Positions 53,116 through 63,849 of a DNA stretch of 64,000 nucleotides are shown here, piece after piece. The stretch's first letter is position 1. Each line of letters begins with the position of its first letter. Below the pieces are notes generated by a model. It did no database searches. It had not been told where the DNA came from and saw only the letters and a list, made by a program, of their open reading frames with translations. The stretch comes from Marasmius tenuissimus (Eukaryota; Basidiomycota; Agaricomycetes; Agaricales; Marasmiaceae). The stretch is from the NCBI GenBank assembly GCA_029532415.1, contig JAQOTA010000038.1, forward strand, positions 124,001 to 188,000, in the 5' to 3' direction. The position numbers and the translations under genes are program-made.

Positions 53116-54710
53116 CTATTCAGACAAATAAAATTCAAGTCCAAGATGTTCTCTAAAAGTGGAGAACTTGACATGACCCAAATTCTTGGCAGACATGTCC
53201 GCAGGATTGTAGGCACCGTTAATAAAGAAAAGGTTGACCTTGCGGTCTGAAACACATTCACGAATGTAGTGATAGCGAATATCAATGTGCTTGGTGCGAC
53301 ATTCTTGAACTGGGTTAGAGGCGATAAAAATCGAGCCTTGATTATCTCCACACATAGGTATGGGAGTCATTTCAATCCCAAGTTCAGAGAGTAACTGTTG
53401 AATCCACACAGCCTGACAACTGATGACTACAGTCGGATAGCGCCATGTATTCAGCTTCAGTGGATGAAAGCACAACAGTCTTCTGGGTGCGTGATTGCCA
53501 ACAGAAGATGCCACCTGCCAACTTCAAGAAATAGCCCGTGATTGACCGACGCTTGATAGGATCAGCAGCCCAATCAGAATCAGTGAATGCTAGTAAACCT
53601 CTGTCAGAGGCTCCATCATAAACCAATGCATCAATGCATAGTCTGGAGTTCCTGCATCCTGCAAGATAGTGGCAAATATAAAGCGCCTTCTTCAGGTGAT
53701 CCTCCAATGGATTAGCAGAGAATAAGCTTTGTAACAGCGTAGGTAATATCTGAACGAGTGCCAAGCATGATATACAGAAGCAATCCAATCACTGATTGAT
53801 ATCGAGCGCAACGTTTGGGATCAACAGGACCTTTGTTGGGTAGCCAGCAGGAAGAGGAGTATCTGCTGCTCTTGCATTCTGCCTGCCAAATCGCTTCAAG
53901 ACCTTCTTCAAGTAGTTGGTCTGGTCAAGAAGGATTTTACGGCCTTTGTGTTGAATACACATGCGCAAGAACTCCTTTGCTTCTCCCAAATCATGGCATT
54001 CCCAACGAGACATAAACTCAGCTTTCTTTTTATCAACAAAGGCTTTGTTGGGTCCAAGGAATAATGCATCATCAACATAAATCAAGGCAATACATTCTTC
54101 ACCAGTCTCACAATCTTTGAGACCTGCATCAGAAGTCAGGTGTTTGAAGCCCATTACTTCCATGGACAAATTGAGAGTACGCCACCACTCAAGAGTGGCT
54201 TGCTTCAGTCCATGTAATGCACGGCAAAGGCAACAGACTTTGCCTTCCTGACCCTTAACCTTGAAACCTTCAGGTTGATCCATATAGATCTCTTCTTTAA
54301 GTTTGCTATTAAGGAAAGCGTTCTTCACATCCAATGCCTGAATGTGCCAGTTCTTGAGAGCTGCAAGTGCGAGCATCATCTGTACAGTTTCAAACCGCAC
54401 AACTGGTGAGAAGATCTCATCAAAGTCGACACCTTCGACCTGAGAGAAACCCTTTGCAACAAGTCGAGCTTTTTTTTGACCATCTGACTTGATGTCAAAC
54501 ACCCATCTATTTTTGACAGCCTTGCGACCTTTAGGTAGGTCAACCAATTCGAAGACCTTGCGCTTGCGAAGAGCCTCTAGTTCATTGCAGCAAGCAGCCT
54601 TCCATTCTCTCTGCTGCTCAGCTGGCAGCTTCTATGTCACAGAGAGTCCACTCTTGAACATTAGACATATCAGTGAGGTTGTCGTGAACAGGAACTGCCC
54701 AATTTAATAG
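53116..54710 (-). pseudogene. pol: copia-2 pol: RT and RNase H, frameshifted
   Basis: Minus strand. Sequence before RT reads EWKAACCNELEALRKRKVFE in a shifted frame. RT: LPKGRKAVKNRWVFDIKSDG, FSPVVRFETVQMMLALAALK, LDVKNAFLNSKLKEEIYMDQ, ALIYVDDALFLGPNKAFVDK (YVDD intact). Frame changes lie near 53790 and 53450; TGA/other stops occur between. RNase H: LLAFTDSDWAADPIKRRSIT and SSTEAEYMALSDCSHQ; end NPADMSAKNLGHVKFSTFRE and a stop at 53118-53116. The decayed LINE ends 13 bp beyond the stop. The family is distinct from copia-1. Confidence 0.88.
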
Positions 54711-55300
54711 ATAAATCACGAAACCTACTCCCCCTTCCTGGGATAATTGCTGTACTAAGCTATCGGGCTGACTCCCCCTGGAGTTACACATGGTAGACAG
54801 ACTGGCACAATTAGTCCCAGGGTCTGCCTCTCCTAAGGTGGATCCATGGGTTCCCTATCACCCGTGGCATCTCTCCATGTAGAATTTTTTTCCATATCAC
54901 GCACAATGCGCGAGGGATTATTTGGGTCTCGTTGTTCACCAAATACATTATCAGGTTGCTTAGTACCTGTCTGTTTCCTGCCTGAAGCTGACTCAGTGGG
55001 GAATTGTTTGAGGTCGGAGTGGATTTTCTCGAAGGGTTTCGAGGCACGGGTAGTGGACGGGTAGTGGAGTCAGGGAACGATCTGGAGTGCATCTTTCCTT
55101 CTGCACATCCTCGGCATAACCGGGTTTTCTTCAGTTTTCGGTCAAATTCCAGGAAGTTCTTAGTATGCTTCTGAGCTTTATCCAGAGCCTTGTCTGAACA
55201 ATGTCCGAAATGTCTGTGTAGAACCTTGTAGTCAACTTTATCCATCGTTGACTTGGCCATTAAGCTGCGAGCAGAGGCTTTCTGCGAGCTAACCCAAAAA
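54711..55300 (-). pseudogene. copia-2 pre-integrase region; integrase core deleted
   Basis: Minus strand: DYKVLHRHFGHCSDKALDKA and LCRGCAEGKMHSRSFPDSTT form the HHCC finger, and, in a shifted frame, KIHSDLKQFPTESASG contains the first catalytic Asp (HSDL). Sequence then jumps to linker-like FGEQRDPNNPSRIVRDMEKN without the DNGGEF and NGVAER-type blocks, so most of the integrase core is missing. Confidence 0.75.
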
Positions 55301-55372
55301 ATGGTTTGACCAGGTGTGAGCGGGTACGATACCAGTGACTGGCATCAACCCTTATGATAGAAAGCCAATTTG

Positions 55373-56716
55373 CTAGACAATCCGCATACTTGCAGACCAC
55401 CTTGCAGCAAAGTCTTCGAGATCATAAGTAAAGTGCGATGAAGCACCCAAATCGACAATCCACTCTTGCGAGCTTCCAGTCGCCTTCTTTCCCTTACAAT
55501 TCGCATATGTGGCAAAGTGATCACCAATATATTGCACAAATTTCATACAGGACACAATATCCAAACTACTATGTTTAGAAGCAGCTAATAGAGCGGCGCA
55601 CTGTAGGTTCATATCAGTGTTAGAAGAAAGACTGAGATAAGGCACTTGCCTGTCATTGTCAGATTCCTCAGATCCGATGGAGACCGAATCATACTCAACA
55701 TTGTCGGAAAAGCCAGTGGCATCTGCGATCTCACTGTCAACATCCATGGCACTTCCACTCGCAATCTCCATACGCAAAGAATCATCAAGTGCGTTCAACA
55801 CAATACGATCCTCACGTTCAGAGTCGGAGTCCTCATAGAAGGAATCATAGAGGTTGTAAACCTTCTCAACGCTCTTAGCACACTTTGCAGGTGGAGCAGG
55901 GGAGAAGGGACCATCAATACGATGCTTGAGGGAGGAAGAGGAAGCAGCCGCATATCGCTGTTCCATAGGTTCAAGGACGTGGGCATACTTGGGGACACCA
56001 AGACAATCAGCAAGACTGCGAGCAGCCTGAGCATTCTCAAAAATAGTACCACTGGAAGTAGCACTGGAGAAACGCTGCATGTGGAGTGGATCCTGGGATC
56101 GGTCCGTGGGATGTACGACAGATGGAGTATCAGGAACAATGGGTGGTGTGGAGATGGACAAATGAGTGAGGGACGCAATATGAGAATGACCCTTGTGAGA
56201 GGAGTCACCCTTGTTGTCCTGAGAGTCACCCTTCTTCTTCCTGCCACGTTGGTTGTTCTTCTTCTTCTGGTCGTTGTCGTTATTAGATTGGTTGTTATTG
56301 TTAGATGACGACAAAGGGGGATTGGACTGCTGGTTAAACTTCGGGTCCCTGTCCTTCTTCTTGACAGAAGAGATGTGCGACGCGAGAGGAGCGGGTTTCC
56401 GGGATTTGTAGTGGTTAATGACGACATCACGAGCCACTTTGAAAGTAAGTTCAGCTGGTGAGTTACTGTTGTTAGTGAATTCACGAGTGTTGGCCCATGA
56501 TTGTGGAATGATAGAGAGGAGGAGCATGGCTTTAACAAGAGTAGGGAGTTCGATCTGCGCTTCAGAGAGTTGGCCGAATAAAAGTTTGAGTCTGGCAATC
56601 TCGGGAACAGGGTTACCACCGGACAAACGAAACTCCATGACCGACTTGAAGTCAGTGTTACGGCTCATGACACTCATCATCTGTATTTCCGAAGACAAGT
56701 CTAACTCCCGAGACAT
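55373..56716 (-). CDS. gag: copia-2 gag C-terminal part and protease
   Basis: A 447-codon minus-strand frame. NTDFKSVMEFRLSGGNPVPE through LSIIPQSWANTREFTNNSNS matches the copia-type gag (UBN2) domain. A long Asn/Lys/Ser-rich linker (SSSNNNNQSNNDNDQKKKNN, RGRKKK) follows, and the protease motif EWIVDLGASSHFTYDLEDFA, with Leu where DSGAS is usual. The frame is broken at 55373 before the pre-integrase part. The N-terminal gag segment is separated by the material at 56740-57900. Confidence 0.8.
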   Translation of the reverse strand: MSRELDLSSEIQMMSVMSRNTDFKSVMEFRLSGGNPVPEIARLKLLFGQLSEAQIELPTLVKAMLLLSIIPQSWANTREFTNNSNSPAELTFKVARDVVINHYKSRKPAPLASHISSVKKKDRDPKFNQQSNPPLSSSNNNNQSNNDNDQKKKNNQRGRKKKGDSQDNKGDSSHKGHSHIASLTHLSISTPPIVPDTPSVVHPTDRSQDPLHMQRFSSATSSGTIFENAQAARSLADCLGVPKYAHVLEPMEQRYAAASSSSLKHRIDGPFSPAPPAKCAKSVEKVYNLYDSFYEDSDSEREDRIVLNALDDSLRMEIASGSAMDVDSEIADATGFSDNVEYDSVSIGSEESDNDRQVPYLSLSSNTDMNLQCAALLAASKHSSLDIVSCMKFVQYIGDHFATYANCKGKKATGSSQEWIVDLGASSHFTYDLEDFAARWSASMRIV

Positions 56717-56890
56717 GTCTTGTCAAGATCTCAGGAAGTAAACACTCAAGTTAAGACCCCAAAAACCCTAGCAAAGCACCGACAAACCCCTGCTTGAACC
56801 ATGCGTAAAGATCACATGACCGTGGGCAGGGTTCCTTGGGTGTTTAGGACTCCTGGGTCCTCAAAATACTTCAGTACCAAGAGTATGACC

Positions 56891-57369
56891 CCTGGTGTTA
56901 CAAATCTACCTATTGTTTTCCCTTCCCTTGGTCCCTGGGTACTTTTTCATCATGTTTTTCTCTTTATTTCCCATGGTTACATGTTCACACCATCGCATTC
57001 TGGCCTCCATATCATTACCTGGTACTACCTGGTGTTCCCCATTGCTTCCAGATATTTTCCCAGCATACCATATGGTTTCCATCATGACATTGTCTCCACA
57101 TGTATCCCTTGATTCTTATCACTTGTTCTTTCATTTTTCCCCTTTTACCTTCGTTCCCATGATATCTCTACAGCTTGGTTCTGTCATATATAATCATGGA
57201 CACTTCTAAATAGTTCTCCAGTCTGACAACTTTGTCCCATAGTGCCTGTATCCAGCATGTACTATCTTACACTTGCCCTACTCAAATCCATCTTTTCACT
57301 TTCGTACTCTTGACCCTGTTGGTGGCCTGAGGGGTTTTCCTAGTCACTGACCTCGTTCTTGACACCTGG
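56891..57369 (+). mobile_element. Solo LTR (469 bp), gypsy-2-related, TSD CCTGG
   Basis: The LTR runs 56896-57364 (TGTTACAAATCT...GTTCTTGACA), flanked by CCTGG at 56891-56895 and 57365-57369. Alignable blocks with the gypsy-2 LTR include TCATATATAATCATGG, the ACTTTGTCCC region and the 3' end GGTGGCCTGAGGGGTTTTCC, so it is a diverged member of that LTR lineage. Confidence 0.9.
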
Positions 57370-57900
57370 GGCCCATTAATTTCCGACTTTTCCCCCTTTT
57401 CTTGCAGTCCTTCCCTCTTGAAAACCCCAATGATAGCTGTTATTTCCACCCATGAACATCCTGTCAGGCAGTGCACAGGCTCTGTAGACATGTTATTCAA
57501 TAGAACAGCTTTCTCGGGAAAGTAAATCCCGAGACCCAGTAAGTCCAAGGATACCCCATAATTCCTAGGACTTGCACGTAGGCTATGTAGATACATGTAG
57601 GCAGTGCAGTAGGCAGTTCAAATTGTATAAAAGGCCTGAGGTTTCTACTGAAACCTCAGCCTAGATATTCTTGTTGATTCCCCCTCTCTTTTGTGTGTTT
57701 TAAGTCTCTGGAGTTGAGCCCTAGCTCCTCTTTCTCTCTCTGTGTGTTTTGCAAGTGTTTTAGTGCTTTCCTGAGCTCCCTGAAGCCTTAGTTTCGAGTC
57801 CCAAAGGACTCATCTGGATTTCTGCAAGTTCTAGTAAGCATTCTTTGAGTTACGTTATATTATTAGTTACTTTTACAGTAGCTACTAGTATCTACAGTGG
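57370..57900 (+). repeat. LTR-like promoter-containing sequence
   Basis: A TATA-like ATTGTATAAAAGG near 57627 followed by a small hairpin (CTGAGGTTTC...GAAACCTCAG) and pyrimidine-rich sequence looks like the R/U5 part of a plus-oriented LTR lying between the two halves of the copia gag. Borders and TSD not found. Confidence 0.4.
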
Positions 57901-58546
57901 TCTTGTAGTAAACATTTTGCTGCCTCAGTCCCACTCCAGATTTGTTGTGTTAGTTTCGTGTATCGCCGCGTAGGTCTTAAAATCATACCTGTTACGTGCA
58001 GCGGTCTGCATACACGGTCCGTAACAGTCAGCCCAAACAGAGACAGAAGTCTGTTGACCATAACGAGCCTTGATCTTCTCCCAAGCGTTCCAAGCCATAT
58101 CATCATCCTTGATAATACTCTGCACGGCAATGGTGGTGGTGGCATGTAGTGCACCCATGGCCTTGAATTCATACTTCTTCCAACATTGATGGTCCTTCTC
58201 GTGCCTGAGGAAATCCTTCCCGTACCTTTCCAAATCCTTAGCATACTGCTCAAGATCCCTACCATACTGCTGCATCTGTTCATCAGTAGGGGAGACTGTC
58301 TCTTGACGTCAAGTAGAGTAGCTTCTCCACATTCATGAGCAGGAATGGTGACAGTGCGAGTAGTTGGCTTGGGTTCTGATGGTTCGGTAGGTTTTTCGGG
58401 TGCATCAGGTTCAGGATTGTGGTTGGTATAGTGGTCGTAGAACTCATTGATCATGGCATAGGTACTAAGACCCTTGGACCACTTGCGCCAGTTGACACTG
58501 CTGAAGACCTCAACGGTGGGGATAAGGGTAGACATAACAGGAGCCA
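57900..58546 (-). pseudogene. copia gag N-terminal part, frameshifted
   Basis: Minus strand from ATG 58546: MAPVMSTLIPTVEVFSSVNW, RKWSKGLSTYAMINEFYDHY, then a one-base frame change near 58300 to SPTDEQMQQYGRDLEQYAKD, AMGALHATTTIAVQSIIKDD and AWNAWEKIKARYGQQTSVSV, the typical N-terminal half of copia gag. It stops near 57925. It may be the other half of copia-2 gag (55373-56716) separated by inserted LTRs, or a different copia copy. Confidence 0.7.
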
Positions 58547-58861
58547 TAGTGATCTGGAGTAATAAAACAACGATCAGCATAGGTTCATCATCATAGGTAA
58601 TGATAAAGGAAATCACTGCACAGTCAACAGCGATAGCCATCGATCATTGTTGAGGACACAGTCCACCATCGTCAAACATTAATGAAGATGTCGACTTCAC
58701 AGGTCCAGAACCAGTGTTAACAGTCTGCCCATCACAACAGCGATTAAGCAGTCACGATGGTTATTGAGTGCAACGACCACAATAGCGCATCATCATAGGC
58801 AGCACTCAATAAAGGTGCACATCCTAGAGAGCTGCCATTGCAGGGCACATCGATAGGGCAC

Positions 58862-59132
58862 CAGGGCCCATAACCTGTTGAGACAGAGGTCCTGCCCACG
58901 CAGTGGCAGCATGGGACAAACTAGCTCACCTGGAGATAGGCTTAGAGACAGCAACGAGAGTAGTAAAAGTACCGGTATTGCATGTAGATACAGAGTTACT
59001 TATATACTATACAGAGGTGGCTGTAGCTACTATAACGGGAGTGACTAGGGATAGCATAGATCATAGTGAAACAATTGAAGCATAGATGCAGCCCAATACA
59101 ACGGTCCATACATCCGTTAGTCCGGATTCAAC
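58862..59132 (+). repeat. Dispersed repeat, copy B
   Basis: CATAACCTGTTGAGACAGAG, GACAAACTAGCTCACCTGGA, GTGGCTGTAGCTACTATAAC and TAGATCATAGTGAAACAATTG match the reverse complement of 7290-7660 in the same order. Only one unit of the ~109-bp duplication seen in copy A is present. Confidence 0.65.
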
Positions 59133-59149
59133 AGAAGGCATATATGCTT

Positions 59150-59955
59150 GAAAGTGGAGGTGGACGGAAGAGCTGCTGCTTGCCCAATGCTTAGAGCAAT
59201 GAGTTGTGCCTGACAATGGGGCGCCTCTTTCTGAAGCAATCAACACTTGCAGTCATTGACAAGTAGCACTGAGGAGGGCACTGTATCAGAAATTTGAGTC
59301 CCTGTAGAGCCTACCAGACTCACCCAAGAGACACAAGGCTGCTGTACTGCTAGCAATTGAGGAGGAATTGGATTTGGAGAGCTTGGGCAATGATTTGTAG
59401 GTGATCACGCCTACAAAAATCACATTTATGTAATTTCTATGAATTCCCAATTGGGAATTACCTACCAGTAGAGCCAGGGGCTTGGTAAGATAAATTTGTG
59501 TATCTTAAACAGTAATTGTATGGAGCAAGTTACCCTCACAAACCTTGGGGACAGCGGCACGGTGACAATGAGACGAAACTGAATAAGCAGAGCTTGAGTT
59601 GACTGGTACCACTGCATGCATGTTATGATTCTGAGAACTTGTATGATTGTCCTCAATGATATGAAGGAAACATGTTCTGTATTGACACAAATTCTTACAT
59701 AATATGTGGTACAGATCTGCCCAACTGTACCACTTATTATATAATACTCACATGCATGCCATCTTGTAAAAATGCATGAGCTGAGTGGACATGTACCTGT
59801 GCCTGCAGGTATTTGGCACTATAATTGGCAGGTTATCTTAAGTTAGCACAAGAAGTGTGTTATATCTGCAGATCAATATGAACAGGGCATGTAGCATGAT
59901 GCCAGCAAAGAGAAGCCATACAGCAAAAGAAGGTTTGTGAGAGTGTTCTTCACAC
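59150..59955. other. No supported gene; small coding relic
   Basis: Around 59255-59398 the plus strand reads ALYQKFESL and PKRHKAAVLLAIEEELDLES, which looks like a decayed protein end, unrecognised. The remainder is AT-rich with no structure noticed. Confidence 0.3.
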
Positions 59956-60094
59956 TTGTCCTTCTTTCTTACCATCCTCCTTACTCCCCTCATCTTCCCC
60001 CCCGATCTTCAATACCTCCTTAAACATCTGATTCAAATACCCCTCCATCAATATTGTTATTGGTTCTGTCCATCTCTGCTTTCAATCTTCCTTT

Positions 60095-60235
60095 CCATGC
60101 ACATGCACTTTGCCATTGCCTCTGTCATTGCCATTGCCATTGCTACTGTCACTGTCTCCATCACCATTACCATTGCAATCATGACCTGCATCTCCATTGC
60201 CCTTGCCATCATTGTTACCTTCACCCACACCCAGT
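60095..60235. repeat. CATTGC/CATTACC low-complexity tract
   Basis: Irregular hexamer-like repeats (GCCATTGCCATTGCTACTGT, CATCACCATTACCATTGC, CATTGCCCTTGCCATCATTG). This tract creates artificial open frames on both strands (Ile/Ala-rich and Gly/Asn/Asp-rich). Confidence 0.7.
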
Positions 60236-60679
60236 ACATTTCTAGATGTTGTAGCTGGTCTACTTAATGTGTTTACTGATAGCACCAAAAAGAAACCCTC
60301 ACCTCCCCCTGACATGGAAATGCCACCAGTAGGTGAGGTGATGGCTGTCCTCATCCAAAGATGGCATATTGCTGTCCCCATCTCAATACAGACACTACCA
60401 GAGTCTGTGAATGGCAATATCCACTTCTTCCAGCTATCTATAAACTTCAGGGCTACCACTCTCAGTGGCCACCTGAGCTTTGTGGGAAGAGTTCTGGTCA
60501 TGACTTTGTCTATGGATGGCACTTTAAAGACCTCAAATCCATCACCAAATTCAAGAGGTGGATTTGAGGAGCAAAAAGATAACCTCTTTTTTAAGGGTCC
60601 AAACACTGACAAGGATAGCCAGGTAAGTGTCTTGGGTATCTCAAGATCAAGTTATACTAACACAGAGTATGTTTCTTAA
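60236..60679 (+). pseudogene. Unrecognised coding-like fragment
   Basis: PPPDMEMPPVGEVMAVLIQR and SINFRATTLSGHLSFVGRVL look protein-like in the plus frame ending 60679, but the start falls in the low-complexity tract. No domain recognised; antisense is open too. Confidence 0.25.
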
Positions 60680-61100
60680 GAGCTTTATGGTCTTGAGCCT
60701 AGTGACATGATTTGGGTACATGATCTTGATGCAGAGCACATTGGACATTAATCTATGTCTTTGATTTGTATGTGGTGGTTTTTCCTTTCCTTTCTTTGTA
60801 AGTGTTGATTGTGTATGGGAATGAATTTAATTGCATGGAACAACATTCTTCAGAATCTCCAAAAGCTTTGGGACAGAATCCTTAGTCCTATAGATCAGTG
60901 TACAGAGCATAGCACCACTTTCAAATGCTTCAATAGATCAGACACTCTTGAACGAGATAGCAAAGTTGTGCAACATGCTGCAGAGGAATCTGTATGACAC
61001 AAAGAGTGCCATTTGAGCCAAGGACATCAGCTCTTCCATAAAAGCAATTCAAGATGTTATCATTGCCAAGAAGGTTGATCTGAAGCTGCCACAGCACTCC

Positions 61101-62160
61101 ATGATGCTTCCGCCCCACTATTACTATGTGGATTCCTATGAGCAGATAGTCAGGGAATTCACCAGCCCAGGAACTAGCCCTCAGAGCTGGATTCACAGAC
61201 TTCTGCTCAATGTCAAGCATTGCATTGTCAAGAGCACTGACTGCAACACAAAAAAACTCTTGTTCACCTCCACTATGTACCTTCCCAACTTTTCTACCAT
61301 CAATGTCAAGTCCACAATCCTTGCCTTGCTTGGGAGACAGAGACACATTCATTACAATGGTGAAGAGTACAATATTCTCAATGTCACTCTTCAGGCTGTC
61401 TGTCATTTTCTGGATTATGACAGACTTGACTTCATTCATGGCTACTTCCTTTTGACCGTGCTCAAGCACTTTAGTTATGGGGCTCTCTGGCTTGAGCTGG
61501 TTTACAATTCTTGTACCAAGCTCACCAATCTGCACAAATTATCACATAAGAGCCCCACATTTGACACCATTAAGGTGCTTAATCTGCCTCTCTCTCAACA
61601 TCCATATTCAAAAGATTTAGAGTATATCACACAGCTTGAAAGGCTCCGACTTGCAATGTCTGCCTAGCAACAAATCCTGATTGCCCTCTCCAGACATTAA
61701 CATTCACTGACAAGAATCACCAGCAAATTCTTGACTTTCTCTGTCACTCAATCACCCTTATCCCAAAGGAACAAGGTGAAGCACCTCCAAGCAAGATTCT
61801 TCCTGAATTACTCCAGAAGGCACAGAAGCAACTCAACTACCTGCTTTCTGCTCATGTCAAGGCACCTTGTTTTGCAAGAACAGATGTGATGTGGCTGGAG
61901 GATCATTGAGGCATCTGTAAGAACCATTTGGCTTACTACTGCAGTGAAGCAACATTATGGGAGAACCATGGGATGTCATACAAGAAATGCTGAGGGCTTC
62001 TGGATGGATGCCAAGGCCTTACAGGCAGAGCTTGTAAAGAATGGGGAAGAGAAGCACAAGTTCGGGGACAGAATCTTGATTCTCTACACAAGGATCAGTT
62101 GGGCTGGAACATTTATGTGTTTGAGCATGCTGGCTGCAAGTATATCAGATTTTACCTAAA
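61101..62160 (+). pseudogene. Unrecognised, CpG-depleted gene relic
   Basis: The plus frame 61101-61667 reads LLFTSTMYLPNFSTINVKST, ILALLGRQRHIHYNGEEYNI and FDTIKVLNLPLSQHPYSKDL, then stops. Downstream in other frames EATLWENHGMSYKKCL and DAKALQAELVKNGEEKHKFG look like a C-terminal domain ending near 62160. Cys and His stand where Arg would be natural, and I count only three CG dinucleotides from 61081 to 61670. Function unknown. Confidence 0.35.
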
Positions 62161-62475
62161 ACAAAGATAACAATAGTATTTACTTTGCTCCCTATCATGC
62201 CCTGTATTGTATGTACATCCTGATACAAATAAGATCTATATGCTTGTCAATCTATCATTTACTTCAATAATTATACTATCTCATGATTTCCACTCCCACA
62301 AGTGCCACACTTGTGTCTTGCAACTCTTGGTAAGGAGGCTAGTCTGCCTCCAAGACAAAACAATTTTGAATACACTTTGTACCCGAGGAAATCATTGGTG
62401 TTGCTCAGAGGGGAAGAGATGAAACTAGGGTGGTATAAGGGCAACTCTTCTAGAGGTGCTACAAGTCACACAAGT

Positions 62476-62561
62476 CTAGCAGAGGGGGATCCAAAGTCAT
62501 ATATAAGTAATAGAAGAGAGAAAATACACAGAAAGCGCACCTAGCAGAGGGGGATCCAAAG
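62476..62561. repeat. 21-bp direct repeat, 65-bp spacing
   Basis: CTAGCAGAGG followed by GGGATCCAAAG occurs at 62476-62496 and again at 62541-62561. A short local duplication without gene context. Confidence 0.7.
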
Positions 62562-63195
62562 AGAAAAGTCTGAGGAAACCCTCTGCCCAGCTGCCCAGTA
62601 TATATACTATCTTACATAATCCATATCCTAAAACTGGAAAGTCAAAGCAGACAAAAGCAGACACTGCTGCTCAAAATCAATGTAGCACAAGAACACATAA
62701 AGCTATCGAAAATGATACACAATCAAGATAATAGGTCAAGGATCAATGTCCAAACAGCATATAAAATCCTGGCATCAGGGGAGCCAGCAATAAACAAAAT
62801 GAACCAAAGTGCTCAACTTGGTGAGATAAGAACAATGAGATAAAAGCAAATAATAAAGAGAATGAAAGGAAGGTACTAACAGGTCGAGTACGCTGAATCA
62901 AATGGTCAATGCCATTAGTGAATCAGTGTACAGGGGAATGAGCTATGGCCCAAATAAGTGGACAACTATGCACCACCAGGCTCAAATAGCCCAAAATAGC
63001 TTGTCTCCTTACAGGTGGCAGCATCAGGGTCATGCAGTAAAAGGCATTGTCCAGCTTCCTCCATGAGGATAATGTGCTGTAGGGTAGATGTGAGGAGGAT
63101 CATAGTATATCTACAAGATAGGACTTATGCTATACCCAAGAGGAAGGTCTAAGGATGAACTCAGAATTAACCATGTTTCAAATCACAAGACTCCA
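62562..63195. other. No supported gene
   Basis: AT-rich, CpG-poor sequence with only short frames. Nothing recognisable. Confidence 0.35.
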
Positions 63196-63199
63196 TTCC

Positions 63200-63849
63200 A
63201 GATTCAGGTTAGTTGTTCAACAATATCTCCATCTGATATGCCCCTCAGATCAGTTGCCAGGTAGTACAGAAGCTCTGCATTCCAAAATTCTGCTTTCCAT
63301 TTCCTTATAACTCATCCCATACATTCCATTCTGACATTTCATTTTCAATTCATTTCTGACTCTGGGACTTTGCCCTCCGTCTTAGATTCCATACTGTACA
63401 TATATTCTCTCCTGCTCTTGACTCACCTCCAGTACTACAGTTGCTGGAACCCCTTTGGAGGTCTCAGAGATCGATACATATATAAGCTAGATATTTCATG
63501 ACTTGTATTCCTCAGAATTAAAATAAACTTGGTTTTCATTTTATCTCTTTTGTGTCATTCTGTCTCTTCATCTCTATCTCCTCTATCTCTTTCTCTTCCC
63601 TTCCCTTCTGGTCAAGGACAACTCAACTCAACAGTGTTGTTGGCAAACCTTGGACTATTGTCCAACCATCTGCTTGACCTCTGGTCAGTGTAATCTCTCT
63701 CTCTCCAGCAAGTCCATTCCGGCACATCGGCTTTTGTCTCTTCTGCTCAGACTTCTGTCCAAGCTGTCATATCTGCACAATCCTGACAGGACCACCAGAA
63801 ATCCTGAAGTCATGGCTTGAGGTAAGAATCCTGTCTTGACTCATGACAT
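63200..63849 (+). mobile_element. LTR-like sequence related to the 10-kb solo LTR
   Basis: Shares with 10019-10746 a TATA region (ACATATATAAGC near 63477), the block AAGGACAACTCAACTCAACA-GTGTTGTTGGC, and the end ATCTGCACAATCCTGACA (63771-63788). The end may instead be CTCATGACA at 63849, just before ACTCCCCCTTTGAGG, which on the minus strand is a polypurine tract. The 5' border is not found. Confidence 0.5.

Noticed and set aside
56896..57913. A single ~1-kb LTR ending near GTAGTAAACA
   Set aside because: No TSD at that end, whereas 57364 gives TGACA followed by the exact CCTGG duplication.
60057..60612. Gly/Asn/Asp-rich minus-strand open frame
   Set aside because: It arises from the CATTGC low-complexity tract and has no recognisable domain.
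60930..61535. 201-codon minus-strand open frame
   Set aside because: The plus strand is also open and the downstream plus-strand pieces continue a plausible protein; the antisense openness follows from CpG-poor composition. Not fully excluded.
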